Source: Sphingomonas palmae (GTDB lineage Bacteria; Pseudomonadota; Alphaproteobacteria; Sphingomonadales; Sphingomonadaceae). Taken from it: a stretch of 64,000 nucleotides of DNA. The translations under genes and the position numbers were made by a program. How positions within the stretch are numbered: position 1 is the stretch's first letter; every line of letters begins with the position of its first letter. The DNA is taken from the NCBI RefSeq assembly GCF_900109565.1, contig NZ_FNZZ01000004.1, positions 186,001 through 250,000 on the forward strand. The letters run 5' to 3'. Under the pieces are notes generated by a model. It worked only from the letters and a program-made list of their open reading frames with translations. It was not told where the DNA came from and searched no databases. Of the stretch, positions 33,090 through 42,163 are shown one piece after another.

Positions 33090-34748
33090 TCACCGCCCCT
33101 GCGCGCGCCAGCGTTGGATGGTGCGCTGGACGATCTGATCCTCGTCGCCCGATTCGCGCCATAGCTCGGTGAAGCTCGGGTCCGCCGACGCCGGACGCTT
33201 CGCGGGCTCGAGCGTGTCGAGCGCGATGCGCATCGGGATCGAGACGCCCTCGCCGCAGATGATGCACTCGCGGTTCCTGAGCGCCGGGATCGAATCGAGG
33301 AAGCCGCGCGCGCCTTCGGGCATCGCGGCGCGGACGAACGCCTGATCGCGCTCGTTGTTGAGCCGCATCGCGATGATCGTACCGCACTGCGACAGCACGC
33401 CCTCGGCCAGGTCCGACGGGCGCTGCGTGATGAGGCCGAGCGAAACGCCGTATTTGCGGCCTTCCTTGGCGATCCGGCCGAGGATGCGCGACACTGCGCT
33501 CTGCCGGTCGCGGTCGGACGGCACGTAGCGGTGCGCCTCCTCGCAGACGAGCAGGATCGGGCGCTGCGGCTCGTTGCGCGACCAGATCGCGAAGTCGAAT
33601 ACCATCCGGCTCAGCACCGCGACCACGACCGCGGTGATCTCGCTCGGCACGCCCGACACGTCGATGATCGAGATCGGCTTGCCGTCGCCCGGCAGGCGAA
33701 AGATGCGCGACACGAACGCCGCCATCGTGTCGGCGACGAGCATGCCGGAGAACATGAAGCCGAAGCGCGGGTCGGCCTTGATCTCCTCGATCTTGGTCTT
33801 CAATCGCAGGTAAGGCGCGGTTGAGCCGGCGCGGTCCATCTTGCCCATCTCCTGCTGGATCAGCTGCAAGAGGTCGCTGAGCAGATACGGCACCGGTGCG
33901 TCGACGGTCAGCTTGGGGATCTCCTGCCCCAAGCGCCCCTTGGCGCGCGCGGCGAGCAGGCATTTGGCGAGGATGTCGGCGTCGACCTGCCGGTCGGCAC
34001 CGCTGGAGGTGAGCAGCACCTCGCAATGCTCCTCGAAATTCATCAGCCAATACGGCATCTGCAGGTTGTTGACGTCGTACAGCGCACCGTTGCCGCGGAA
34101 CGCCGCGCCATACTCGCCGTGCGGGTCGATCATCACGATATGGCCCTGCGGCGCCAGCGCGCAGATGCGGTGCAGGATCAGCGCCGCCGAGGTCGACTTG
34201 CCGGTACCGGTCGAGCCGAGCAGCGCGAAATGCTTGCCCAGCATCGCGTCGACGTAGAGCGCGCCGCGGACGTTGTCGGTCGGGTAGACGTGCCCGACCT
34301 CGACCACCGCACGCTCGTCGGCGGCATAGACCTGCGCCAGATCGTCGCCGGTGACGGGGAACACCTCGCTGCCCGGCATGGGATAGCGGGTGACGCCGCG
34401 GCGAAACTGGTACAAACGGCCGGTCAGCTGCTCCTCGTCGCCCTCGCCGACGAAGTCGACCGCGGCGACGACCTGCCCCGCGCCACCGGGTGCGAGTTTG
34501 AGCGAGCGGATGCTGGCGAGCAGCCAGGTCGAGCCGACGCGCACCTTGATCTGTCCGCCGACCTGCCCCGCGGTTGCGAGCACAGGGTCGGCGTGCTGCG
34601 ACAGCGGCGTCAGCGCGGCGAGGTCGAGCACCATTTCGCTGCGCGCGCCCGCGACCTCGAGCACATAGCCGATCGGCTCCGCGGCCGCGCAGACACTCGC
34701 CTGCGCCACCGCGGCAGCGAAGAAATGCGATGCGGGTTGATCGTTCAT
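33090..34748 (-). CDS. HerA-like hexameric ATPase (DUF87)
   Basis: A 552-residue P-loop ATPase of the HerA/FtsK group. Residues ~20-130 form a HAS-barrel-like beta domain. The ATPase core shows Walker A LLGSTGTGKSTSAA, then MIDPHGEYGAAF, and Walker B ILLVCEEAHRYVP, followed by a sensor/Arg-finger region GVSLGLITQRPSDL. Archaeal HerA translocates DNA with the nuclease NurA in end resection, and bacterial versions often work with nucleases or SIR2-type effectors. No such partner is adjacent here, so it is either housekeeping or has a distant partner. Confidence 0.87.
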   Translation of the reverse strand: MNDQPASHFFAAAVAQASVCAAAEPIGYVLEVAGARSEMVLDLAALTPLSQHADPVLATAGQVGGQIKVRVGSTWLLASIRSLKLAPGGAGQVVAAVDFVGEGDEEQLTGRLYQFRRGVTRYPMPGSEVFPVTGDDLAQVYAADERAVVEVGHVYPTDNVRGALYVDAMLGKHFALLGSTGTGKSTSAALILHRICALAPQGHIVMIDPHGEYGAAFRGNGALYDVNNLQMPYWLMNFEEHCEVLLTSSGADRQVDADILAKCLLAARAKGRLGQEIPKLTVDAPVPYLLSDLLQLIQQEMGKMDRAGSTAPYLRLKTKIEEIKADPRFGFMFSGMLVADTMAAFVSRIFRLPGDGKPISIIDVSGVPSEITAVVVAVLSRMVFDFAIWSRNEPQRPILLVCEEAHRYVPSDRDRQSAVSRILGRIAKEGRKYGVSLGLITQRPSDLAEGVLSQCGTIIAMRLNNERDQAFVRAAMPEGARGFLDSIPALRNRECIICGEGVSIPMRIALDTLEPAKRPASADPSFTELWRESGDEDQIVQRTIQRWRAQGR

Positions 34749-34835
34749 GCAGGCACGCCGTTCATGGCGAGCAGTGGTAAGCCGATAGTGTAAATTTTGC
34801 GTGATCGTGTCCGAAACGGAGCTGATCTCCGTGGC

Positions 34836-35609
34836 TTACGTCCTGCGCGCGATTCGCCCCGCGCCCCAGCCGAGCAGCGCCGACAGCGCGACCGCGGTCA
34901 GGCCGTAGAGGATCGCGTGGCGATCGGCGGCGCGGGTCACGAAGCGTTCGAACCCGGTCTTGCGCACGTCGATGTCGCGCACCGCGGCGGCGAGCACGCG
35001 CCCGTCGCGGATCAGGAAGGTTTCGGCGGTGAAGCGCCCGGTCGGCACGCGCGCGGGGATGGTCAGGCGCGCGCGGTAGAGCACGCCCCCGGTAATCTCG
35101 ACCGCGCCCGGCGCCTCGACGAACAGCCCGGTGCGGCGACGCTGCTCGACCAGCCCGGCGGTGAAACGGTCCTGCACCGCCGCGGGCGCGTTCGACGCCG
35201 GCGAGAGTTGCAGGCTGCCCAGCCCCAGTTCGTAGATCGCGCGGGTGCGTTCATCGACCAGCTTGTCGATCGGGCGCGACGAGGCGATCGCGTAGAAGGA
35301 CGGTGCCGAGCGATAGCGCAGCGCCTCCGCATTGACCCAGATGCCGGCAACCTTCTCCTTTTCGCGAATGACGATCGACTGCGCCGGGCCTTTCAGGACG
35401 ATCACGACATCGGTGCGATGCCCCGGCTCGGGCAGGCGACCGCCCGGATAGATGATCGCACCGAACAGCAGCAGCTCGGCGCCGGTGAAGCTGTACTTGA
35501 TCTCGATATCGCGCTGCGACACGTCGGGGACCAGCGTCGGCTTCGCCTGCGCCATCAGCAGCGGCGCGGCGAGCAGCAATGCGACAGATGCGAAACGCGC
35601 GCGCCTCAC
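34836..35609 (-). CDS. TIGR02186-family membrane-anchored protein
   Basis: A 257-residue alphaproteobacterial family protein (Alph_Pro_TM type). Signal peptide ~1-20 (ALLLAAPLLMAQA), a periplasmic beta-rich domain with KYSFTGAELLLFGAI and RTDVVIVLKGP, and one C-terminal transmembrane helix ending in basic residues (LSALLGWGAGRIARRT). It always tends to sit with a TauE/SafE permease, as here; its start overlaps the permease stop (ATGA). The function is unknown; partnership in sulfur-anion export is inferred from linkage. Confidence 0.83.
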   Translation of the reverse strand: MRRARFASVALLLAAPLLMAQAKPTLVPDVSQRDIEIKYSFTGAELLLFGAIIYPGGRLPEPGHRTDVVIVLKGPAQSIVIREKEKVAGIWVNAEALRYRSAPSFYAIASSRPIDKLVDERTRAIYELGLGSLQLSPASNAPAAVQDRFTAGLVEQRRRTGLFVEAPGAVEITGGVLYRARLTIPARVPTGRFTAETFLIRDGRVLAAAVRDIDVRKTGFERFVTRAADRHAILYGLTAVALSALLGWGAGRIARRT

Positions 35610-36520
35610 GATAACTCGACGGTGTAGATTTCATCCGGCCGCCACGCCAGCCCGAGTGCGACGCGCAGGCACACCAGCAGCACGACGACCGCGAGTGCCA
35701 GGCGCAGATATTCGGGCCGCGCGCGATTGGCGAAGCGCGCACCGACCTGCGCGCCGACGACTGATCCGATCAGCAGCAGTCCAGCAAGCACGATGTCGAC
35801 CGCCTTGGTCGTCGTCGCGTGAACCATCGTCGCGATCATAGTCACGAACAATGTCTGGAACAGCGAGGTGCCGACGACCACCGCGGTCGCCATGCCGAGC
35901 AGGTAGATCATCGCGGGCACCAGGATGAACCCGCCGCCGACACCCAGCAGCACCGTCAGCATGCCGATCCCGAAGCCGAGCAGCAACGGGGCGAGCGGCG
36001 AGATGTAGAGCCCCGAGGCGTAGAAGCGCGTCCGCCACGGCAGGCTGGCGACCAGCGGATGGTGCCGCCGCCGCCTGGGCCGCGGTGCCGCCGCGCCGTG
36101 CAGCACGCGAATCGAGCGGATCGCCTCCGTCGCCATCAGCGTGCCGATCCAGCCGAGCAGCACGACGTAGATGATGCCGATCACCGTATCGATCTGCCCC
36201 GATGCCTGCAGGAACCGGAACACGAACGCGCCCGCCATCGTGCCGCCGACACCGCCCGCGACCAGGATCGTGCCCATCTTCACGTCGACGCCGCCGCGGC
36301 GAAAATGCGCGAACACGCCCGACACGCTCGCACCCGTCACCTGGCTCGCCGATGATGCCGCCGCGACGGTCGGCGGGATGCCGTAGACGATCAGCAGCGG
36401 CGTGGTCAGGAACCCGCCGCCGACCCCGAACATGCCCGACAAGAGCCCGACACCCGCCCCCAGCGCGATCATCACCAGCGCGTTCACCGACAGGTTCGCG
36501 ATCGGCAGGTAGACGTCCAT
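35606..36520 (-). CDS. Sulfite exporter TauE/SafE family permease
   Basis: A 304-residue permease with about eight helices. It shows the TauE/SafE repeat: GVGLLSGMFGVGGGFLTTPLL near the N-terminus and again GIGMLTVLLGVGGGFILVPAM in the second half, the internal duplication typical of the family. It is thought to export sulfite or organosulfur anions. Operon with the TIGR02186 gene downstream. Confidence 0.9.
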   Translation of the reverse strand: MDVYLPIANLSVNALVMIALGAGVGLLSGMFGVGGGFLTTPLLIVYGIPPTVAAASSASQVTGASVSGVFAHFRRGGVDVKMGTILVAGGVGGTMAGAFVFRFLQASGQIDTVIGIIYVVLLGWIGTLMATEAIRSIRVLHGAAAPRPRRRRHHPLVASLPWRTRFYASGLYISPLAPLLLGFGIGMLTVLLGVGGGFILVPAMIYLLGMATAVVVGTSLFQTLFVTMIATMVHATTTKAVDIVLAGLLLIGSVVGAQVGARFANRARPEYLRLALAVVVLLVCLRVALGLAWRPDEIYTVELS

Positions 36521-36586
36521 GTTCGCAGGGTTAGTCGTTTCGCACGCTGCGCGAAAGCAGTGCGTGCCCGCTCACGCAGCTGCCCG

Positions 36587-37663
36587 TCAGAAGTCGGCGC
36601 CGAGCGACAGCACCGCGCCCGACCCCGGCCGCGCGTGGCCGGCAACCCGCTCACGCCACTGCACGCCGATGCGCAACGCCTGCCGCGCGACCGGAAGCAC
36701 GAGCACCGCCGAGGGGCCGACATCCAGCCGCGCCGCGCCGCGCTGTGCCGCGCCCCACGCACCCAGCCCGAGTTCGACGCGCGTGCGTCCACGCGCAGCG
36801 ATGGTGCGGGTCGCGACCAACGCGCCGTCGACGTACGCGTCGGCTTGGCTACGCGCGACTACGCCTGCCTGCACGTAGCCATCGGCGTGAAAACCGGCGC
36901 CGAGCGGCAGCGCGCTGACTCCGCCGATCAACCCGAGCGCGGGTCCGCCGCGAAGATTGGAGATGCCGACACGCTGTTCGGCGACGATGCGGACTGGCAA
37001 CCTCGTCGATTGCCACTCGATCCCAAACGCCCCCTCCTGCTGCCGCGTGCCGAGTGCCGCGGCAACGCGCGCGACTGCGGCAAGCCGCCCGCGCGCATCC
37101 AGCCGGTACGCGACCCGCGCACCGACCTGTCCGCCGCCCAGCTGCGGTGTCGCCACGCCGCCCGCGTCGCCGCTGCCGCGCACCAGCGCCCATGCGCTGC
37201 CCGACCAGCGCGTTCGCGCGGGGAGCGCTGGGGCGACCGGTCTCGCTGCATCATCGCCGGTGGGGAGCGCATGCTCGATTGGTGACGGGACAAGGGCAGC
37301 AGCTTGGACGGTGCCGGCAATCGGCATCGATGCCGTATCAATTGCCAAAGTAACGCGATCAGACGGTGTGGCCAGCCACACCCGCGGCGTGATTGTTGGT
37401 CGAGGCGCAACGCCGCCATGCGCGATCAGACGCACGACTGGGATCAGAGGTGAAGCCGGCCTGAACGTCGCGACCGCACCGGTCCCGACCGGCCGCCCGC
37501 CGCGCGCGGCCACCGTCCGCTCGGCCATTGGGTCACCCAACAGCAGCGCGATCCGCGCGCCGGTCCAGCCGCCCACCACGATCATCAGGAACCGCAGCGG
37601 TCGCCCGTCGCCACCGAACCCGCGCGCCACCACGCCGCGTGCTACCGGCGCGGTAGCGGTCAC
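36587..37663 (-). CDS. NfrA C-terminal-domain-like envelope protein
   Basis: A 358-residue protein. A GTG start at 37663 overlaps the glycosyltransferase stop (GTGA). The first ~50 residues contain one hydrophobic anchor (FLMIVVGGWTGARIALLLG). The middle is Pro/Ala-rich. The last ~170 residues are beta-rich and resemble the C-terminal domain of NfrA, the outer-membrane N4 receptor/export protein: GYVQAGVVARSQADAYVDG, ELGLGAWGAAQRGAARLDVG and a final ARPGSGAVLSLGADF. E. coli NfrA is far larger with TPR repeats, which are absent here. A role in polysaccharide export is inferred from the neighbour. Confidence 0.6.
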   Translation of the reverse strand: MTATAPVARGVVARGFGGDGRPLRFLMIVVGGWTGARIALLLGDPMAERTVAARGGRPVGTGAVATFRPASPLIPVVRLIAHGGVAPRPTITPRVWLATPSDRVTLAIDTASMPIAGTVQAAALVPSPIEHALPTGDDAARPVAPALPARTRWSGSAWALVRGSGDAGGVATPQLGGGQVGARVAYRLDARGRLAAVARVAAALGTRQQEGAFGIEWQSTRLPVRIVAEQRVGISNLRGGPALGLIGGVSALPLGAGFHADGYVQAGVVARSQADAYVDGALVATRTIAARGRTRVELGLGAWGAAQRGAARLDVGPSAVLVLPVARQALRIGVQWRERVAGHARPGSGAVLSLGADF

Positions 37664-39036
37664 CCGGCGGTCGGCAGCACGTCGGGGAAGCGGTGCACGG
37701 TCTTGTCCCAGCGCGGCGCACGGCCCGCGAGCATTCCGGCGTAGCGCACCACCGCGCGCCTGGCGGCGAGCAGCGCGATGATGTTGCCCAGCACCGCGCG
37801 CGGCACCGAACGTACTCCCTCGCGCCAGCCATGTTCGTGCGCGGTCGCGCGCGCGCGCACCAGTAGCCGCCACGCGAGCAGCACCGCGTTGATCGACAGC
37901 AGGGCGGCGAGCAGATCGGTCACGCCCGGCGGCGCGTCGCCGATCAGCAGGTGCCCCAGCATCGACGCACTCCAGGCGACGAGTGCGAGGTAACCGGCGG
38001 CGAGCGTCAGCACCGCCAGCGGCGCGCGACGATCGCGCATCCGCATCCACAGCTCCGCCGCGCGCTTGCTTCCGCCCCAGCCGGTACGATCCCAGCCGGC
38101 GAGCGCGATGCCCGTCATCCAGCGGGCCTTCTGCACCACGGCGGCGCGGATCGTATCGGGAAAGAAGGCGCGAATCGCGACCAGCGCGCCGTAGGCATCG
38201 CGGACGCGCACGAAGCAGCTGCGAAGGCCCAACTCGGCGACGCGCAGGCCCAGCTCGTAATCCTCGGTCAGGCTCGCCGGCTCGAACGGCGCATCGCCGG
38301 TCTGCGCCGCCAGCCGGTCGAGCGCATCGCGGCGGATCGCGCAGCCGACCCCTGCGAGCGGCATCGCCGCGCCCAGCGCGGTGCGCACCGGCAGCGCGAT
38401 CGCGTGCGCCAGCGCGAACTCATCGGCGTAGTGCCCGGTCACCATCGGCGAGGCGGGATCGATCAACGGGACGACGGGCAGCTGCACCAGCGCGTGGCTT
38501 GCCAGATGATGCTCGACCACGCGCAGTTCGGCCGGGTGGAGCACATCCTCCGCGTCGTGCAGGATGACCGCGCGCGTGGTTGTGCCCGCCGCGGCATCGT
38601 CCACGACCAGCGCGCGCCATAGCGTGTTGAGGCAGTCCGCCTTGGTGGTCGGACCTGCGCGCGGTCCTACCACCAAGATAACGCGGCGATCGACGCGCGC
38701 GACGGCGCGGACGGCCGAGATGCTGCCGGGATCGTTCGGGTAGCAGCCGACGAAAATGCGATAGTTCGGATGCTCGATACGCGCGAGCGCGGCTCGCAGC
38801 ATCGCGCCGATCACAGCGCGTTCGTCCCACGCGGCAACGAAGATCGCCAGCCGCTCGCCACCGGATTTGGGCAATTGATCGAGCCGCGCCGCCGGACGGC
38901 GGTGGATGACATAGGCCAGATCGACGAGCAGGTCGTCGACACCGCCCAGCAGGAACATGACCGCGGCGAACAGCAACGCTTCGTGCAGCAACGCGTCGCA
39001 CAGGTGCAGCGCCGCGGCGGCGATGCCATAGGCCAT
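37660..39036 (-). CDS. NfrB-like membrane glycosyltransferase (GT2 family)
   Basis: A 458-residue processive-type GT2 enzyme. The catalytic domain (residues ~60-300) has AAWDERAVIGAML, the DxD-type HDAEDVLHP, the acceptor ED in LTEDYELGLR, and QKARWMTGI (QxxRW). N- and C-terminal membrane helices flank it. This matches NfrB, which makes the secreted glycan used by phage N4 as receptor. E. coli NfrB is much longer and carries a C-terminal MshEN domain that senses c-di-GMP; that part is missing here. The NfrA-like gene follows with a GTGA overlap. Confidence 0.78.
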   Translation of the reverse strand: MAYGIAAAALHLCDALLHEALLFAAVMFLLGGVDDLLVDLAYVIHRRPAARLDQLPKSGGERLAIFVAAWDERAVIGAMLRAALARIEHPNYRIFVGCYPNDPGSISAVRAVARVDRRVILVVGPRAGPTTKADCLNTLWRALVVDDAAAGTTTRAVILHDAEDVLHPAELRVVEHHLASHALVQLPVVPLIDPASPMVTGHYADEFALAHAIALPVRTALGAAMPLAGVGCAIRRDALDRLAAQTGDAPFEPASLTEDYELGLRVAELGLRSCFVRVRDAYGALVAIRAFFPDTIRAAVVQKARWMTGIALAGWDRTGWGGSKRAAELWMRMRDRRAPLAVLTLAAGYLALVAWSASMLGHLLIGDAPPGVTDLLAALLSINAVLLAWRLLVRARATAHEHGWREGVRSVPRAVLGNIIALLAARRAVVRYAGMLAGRAPRWDKTVHRFPDVLPTAG

Positions 39037-39197
39037 GTCGCCCCCCGACGATGGTGTCCCCGCCGCTGAATCTGCAAAATACGCAAGTGCCGCGCAAGCT
39101 GCGAAGATTTACGACTTTTCGCCGCTAAATTTCGCTGTTCGGACGTTTCGTGGCGGTTCGGCGTAGAACAAAAGTGGCGCAGCTACGTTCGCGCTTC

Positions 39198-39223
39198 GGT
39201 CCCTTTATCCCCCTTTCGGGACC
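39198..39223. other. Short inverted repeat in the 290-base gap before the NfrB-like operon
   Basis: GGTCCC (39198-39203) and GGGACC (39218-39223) can pair around a 14-base loop. The gap (39037-39327) holds the promoter region of the glycosyltransferase and the 3-prime flank of the RcnB gene. Its left part is less GC-rich than the surroundings, as promoter regions here tend to be. No other feature was seen. Confidence 0.3.
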
Positions 39224-39327
39224 AGTGCCGACCCAAGCCGGTACCGGCCGCGTCGTGGCGTATCCTACGGCGCGGCCAATCACGGGGAACGGAAAGGCGC
39301 GGACGATGCTGCCCGCGCCCTTCATCG

Positions 39328-39870
39328 CTACCAGTAGAAGTTGCGGATCACGTCGACCACAACACCGCGGCGCTGATCGACCAGGATCACGTCGTTATAG
39401 TGACGCACCCAGCGCGTGTACCCGCGCGCGGGAGGCAGGTGATAGCGCCAAGGATCGTTGATGATGTAGCGCGTGCCGAAATAGCTCGGCGCAATCCGTA
39501 CGCCCGGACGAAAGCTCTGGTACCCGAACGGCGCGCGCCAGTTGCCGCGGGCGTAGAGCGCGCGGTTCTGCTGCCGCCACGACGACCAGTCGCCGCGGCC
39601 CCAGTTGCGGTCGCGGTCGGCGCGCCAGTCGTTGCCGTAACGCCCGCGCAAATCCTCGCGGTACTCGCGCCGCGCCTCGCGCAGGTCGCCGCGCTGATCG
39701 CGGACGTCATCGCGGTCGCCGTAGCGATAAGCCCGGTTCAGGTCGCGCTGCTCGCGGCGGATGTCCTGCCGGTCGCGGCGCAATTCCTCGCGCGACTGCG
39801 CGGTCGCGACGGCCGGCATCGCGGGGAGCGCGACGGCGGCGAGCAGGGCGGTGGTGATCAGACGACGCAT
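39328..39870 (-). CDS. RcnB-family periplasmic protein
   Basis: A 180-residue exported protein: signal peptide ending ATAQ, a highly charged Arg/Asp-rich region (REELRRDRQDIRREQRDLNR), and a C-terminal RcnB-like block (IINDPWRYHLPPARGYTRWV followed by GVVVDVIRNFYW). RcnB in E. coli is a periplasmic protein affecting Ni/Co export, but this expanded alphaproteobacterial family is probably more general. The start has AGGAG eight bases upstream. It is monocistronic. Confidence 0.87.
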   Translation of the reverse strand: MRRLITTALLAAVALPAMPAVATAQSREELRRDRQDIRREQRDLNRAYRYGDRDDVRDQRGDLREARREYREDLRGRYGNDWRADRDRNWGRGDWSSWRQQNRALYARGNWRAPFGYQSFRPGVRIAPSYFGTRYIINDPWRYHLPPARGYTRWVRHYNDVILVDQRRGVVVDVIRNFYW

Positions 39871-40030
39871 CGAATTTGCTCCTCTTCACGAACCCGACCG
39901 GAACGAACCGGTGCGGGCATGAAGAGGGAATTAGGCTCGCGCGACTGAACGGCGCGGGAATGGGTTCGTCAGCGAAACGACAGCTTCGTGCGCATCACCC
40001 CACCGGGACCAAGACGCCCGTGGGCAAGCC

Positions 40031-40510
40031 TTACGGCTGGTCGCGACCGCCCGGACGACCGCCACCGGAACCGCCGCCCGCACCCGGCGCACCGACCGCG
40101 CCGATGTTGCCGAACAGTTCGGAGAAGAAGCTGCGGCTGCGGCCCAGCGTCGGCGTGACCTTCTTCGACGGAGAGATCGACGCCACCTGATCGACGCCCG
40201 ACTTGCGGATCGCGGTGACGTTCCCGGCCGCATCGAAGCTGATCCGCATCGTCAGCTGGTCGATCGCCTTTGGTGGGTTGTACGCCAGGTTGCGGCTGTC
40301 GCGCGCGACATAATACCAGTCGCCCTGATTGAACTGGCTGGCAAAAGTCGGGTGGCCCAGCGTCGCCAGCACCGACTGGCGATTGTCGACACCCGGCTGG
40401 ACCGAATTCACCAGATCGGCGTCGACGATATAGCCCTGATGCGAGCGCAGCGGCGTGCAGCCCGCGGCGAGCAGTCCGGCGGTGACGGCGAGAGGAAGAA
40501 GGAAACGCAT
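40031..40510 (-). CDS. bamE: Outer membrane protein assembly factor BamE
   Basis: A lipoprotein subunit of the BAM complex that inserts beta-barrels into the outer membrane. 159 residues: signal peptide with lipobox LLAAGC (Cys18), then the SmpA/OmlA fold with LVNSVQPGVDNRQSVLATLG and FNQGDWYYVARDS. The C-terminus is Gly/Pro-rich and probably disordered. ATG 40510 is chosen over an upstream GTG because of the signal peptide and GGAG seven bases before. It is divergent from the CBP3-type chaperone gene, a frequent arrangement in alphaproteobacteria. Confidence 0.92.
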   Translation of the reverse strand: MRFLLPLAVTAGLLAAGCTPLRSHQGYIVDADLVNSVQPGVDNRQSVLATLGHPTFASQFNQGDWYYVARDSRNLAYNPPKAIDQLTMRISFDAAGNVTAIRKSGVDQVASISPSKKVTPTLGRSRSFFSELFGNIGAVGAPGAGGGSGGGRPGGRDQP

Positions 40511-40685
40511 GGACTCTCCGGCGGGCACGATTCGCGATCCGCACCCGATCGCGAACGCGCATCAACGAGGACGGACGCGTGCCCGAACGTGGACAGGTGC
40601 GGCCTTTGCCCCCAATATGCCCCGCGCGGGCGCGACACAAGCGCGCCGGCAACGACACCCCTATCTGATAAAGCGACGAGAAACC

Positions 40686-41195
40686 TTGGGCTGGCTGAAA
40701 TCCCTGTTTGGCGGACGCGACCGCACCGCCGCGCTGCCGCTGTACGACGCGGTGATCGCGCGCGCGCGGGCGGAGCATTGGTATCTGGCGGGCGCGGTGC
40801 CCGACACGCTCGACGGGCGCTTCGACATGGTGGCGGCGGTGCTGGCGATGGTGCAACTGCGGCTCGAGCGCGACGAGGATGGCGCGGCTCCTTCCGCGAT
40901 GCTGACCGAGCGGTTCGTCGACGACATGGACGCGCAGGTGCGCCAGATCGGATTCGGCGACATGGTGGTCGGCAAGCATGTCGGTCGGATGATGGGGATG
41001 CTGGGCGGGCGGCTCGGCGCCTATCGCGAGGGGATCGCTGAAGGCACGCTCGACGCCGCGCTGGTGCGCAACCTGTACCGCGGCGAGGCGCCCTCGCCGG
41101 AGGCCGTCGCGCACGTCCGGCGCGAATTGCTGTCGCTCCACGCCGCACTGGATCAGACGTCGATCCCCGAGCTGATGGAAGGACGCCTGCCGTGA
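40686..41195 (+). CDS. Ubiquinol-cytochrome c chaperone (CBP3) family protein
   Basis: A 169-residue helical protein of the CBP3/UQCC1 family. It shows LYDAVIARARAEHWYLAGAV, DTLDGRFDMVAAVLAMVQ and ERFVDDMDAQVRQIGFGDMVVGKHV-type motifs. The mitochondrial CBP3 helps cytochrome b assembly; the bacterial role is presumed similar. Start TTG 40686 begins the family-typical MGWLKSLFG. The next gene overlaps its stop (GTGA). Confidence 0.88.
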   Translation: MGWLKSLFGGRDRTAALPLYDAVIARARAEHWYLAGAVPDTLDGRFDMVAAVLAMVQLRLERDEDGAAPSAMLTERFVDDMDAQVRQIGFGDMVVGKHVGRMMGMLGGRLGAYREGIAEGTLDAALVRNLYRGEAPSPEAVAHVRRELLSLHAALDQTSIPELMEGRLP

Positions 41196-41734
41196 GCGCG
41201 CCCGAGTTCAGCCGGGTCGAACGCCTCGATGCGATCGGATCGGAACCGCGCGAGGTGACCGTCAGCGCTAAGGAAGCGGAGCGCGCCGCGCTCGCCAGCC
41301 GCTTCGGCCTGCTCGCGATCGACCGGCTGGAAGGTCGCTTCACCGTGTGGCAGGAGGCGGCTGGCATCGGCGTGCGCGGACGCGTGACCGCGACCGTGAC
41401 GCAGGCGTGCTCGGTCACGGGCGACCCGGTCCCGGCGCAGGTCGACGAGGAGGTGATCTTGCGCTTCGTCCACCCGGCCGGGGCGCGCGCGCCTGCGGGC
41501 GACGAGGACGAGCACGAACTCGCCGGCGAGGAGATCGACACGGTCGAGATCGAGGGTGGCGGCATCGACCTGGGTGAAACCGCCGCCGAGACGATGGCGC
41601 TGGCGCTCGACCCGTTCCCGCGCGCGCCCCGCGCCGCCGAGGTGCTGCGCGAGGCGGGCGTGATCAGCGAGGAAGAGGCGCGCCCCGCCAACCCGTTCGC
41701 GGCGCTGAAAGCGAAGCTGGGCGGCGACGCCTAG
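41192..41734 (+). CDS. DUF177 (YceD) family protein
   Basis: A 180-residue protein of the YceD/DUF177 family, which is linked to 23S rRNA or ribosome-related functions and usually precedes rpmF-plsX. Features: a central QACSVTGDPVPAQVDEEVIL, an acidic GDEDEHELAGEE stretch, GGIDLGETAAETMALALDPF, and the C-terminal NPFAALKAKLGGDA. Here rpmF and plsX do not follow, and a convergent small gene does. It overlaps the CBP3 gene by GTGA. Confidence 0.88.
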   Translation: MSAPEFSRVERLDAIGSEPREVTVSAKEAERAALASRFGLLAIDRLEGRFTVWQEAAGIGVRGRVTATVTQACSVTGDPVPAQVDEEVILRFVHPAGARAPAGDEDEHELAGEEIDTVEIEGGGIDLGETAAETMALALDPFPRAPRAAEVLREAGVISEEEARPANPFAALKAKLGGDA

Positions 41735-41737
41735 CCG

Positions 41738-41968
41738 CTATTTCGCCCCCTCGGCACGCGCGCCGATGATCATCTTGCGCGCGATCGTCCGCACCGCCTC
41801 GTCGTCCTTGGTCTCGTCGTGCGCCGGGTCGCCGAGGTGGTCTAGGCTACCTTCCAGATAGTCGAGCAGCCCGGGGTGCTTCGCCTCGACATATTCGATC
41901 AGCTTGAACAGCAGGTGCTCGCTCGCGATCTCGCGGCGGCGGGCTTGAACGGCGGTGTCGTCGGTCAT
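41738..41968 (-). CDS. Small conserved-type hypothetical protein (76 residues)
   Basis: A soluble, mostly helical and acidic protein (REIASEHLLFKLIEYVEAKH; DHLGDPAHDETKDDEAV). No family was recognised. The ATG at 41968 has AAGAGAG upstream; an in-frame extension to 42049 looks non-coding. It converges on the DUF177 gene with three bases between stops. The composition fits a small cytosolic protein. Confidence 0.6.
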   Translation of the reverse strand: MTDDTAVQARRREIASEHLLFKLIEYVEAKHPGLLDYLEGSLDHLGDPAHDETKDDEAVRTIARKMIIGARAEGAK

Positions 41969-42163
41969 GATGTGCTCTCTTGGCGTATGAGGCGGCACAA
42001 CGCGCGGGCGCGAGGATCGGCGCAGGGAAAGCATATCGGCTTCGCGCACGAACCCTTCCGAACTAAAATGGGGGGCATGAGGCAGCGTGCGTGAGAATGC
42101 TTGTCCTGCCGCTCTCGGCTGGCGAGTTGCGAGGGCCGACGCGCTCGTCCGATGCGACGGGAC

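Noticed and set aside
32597..34748. A HerA defence operon with the AT-rich gene as effector
   Set aside because: The two genes are on opposite strands and converge, and no effector domain is recognisable; kept only as separate observations.
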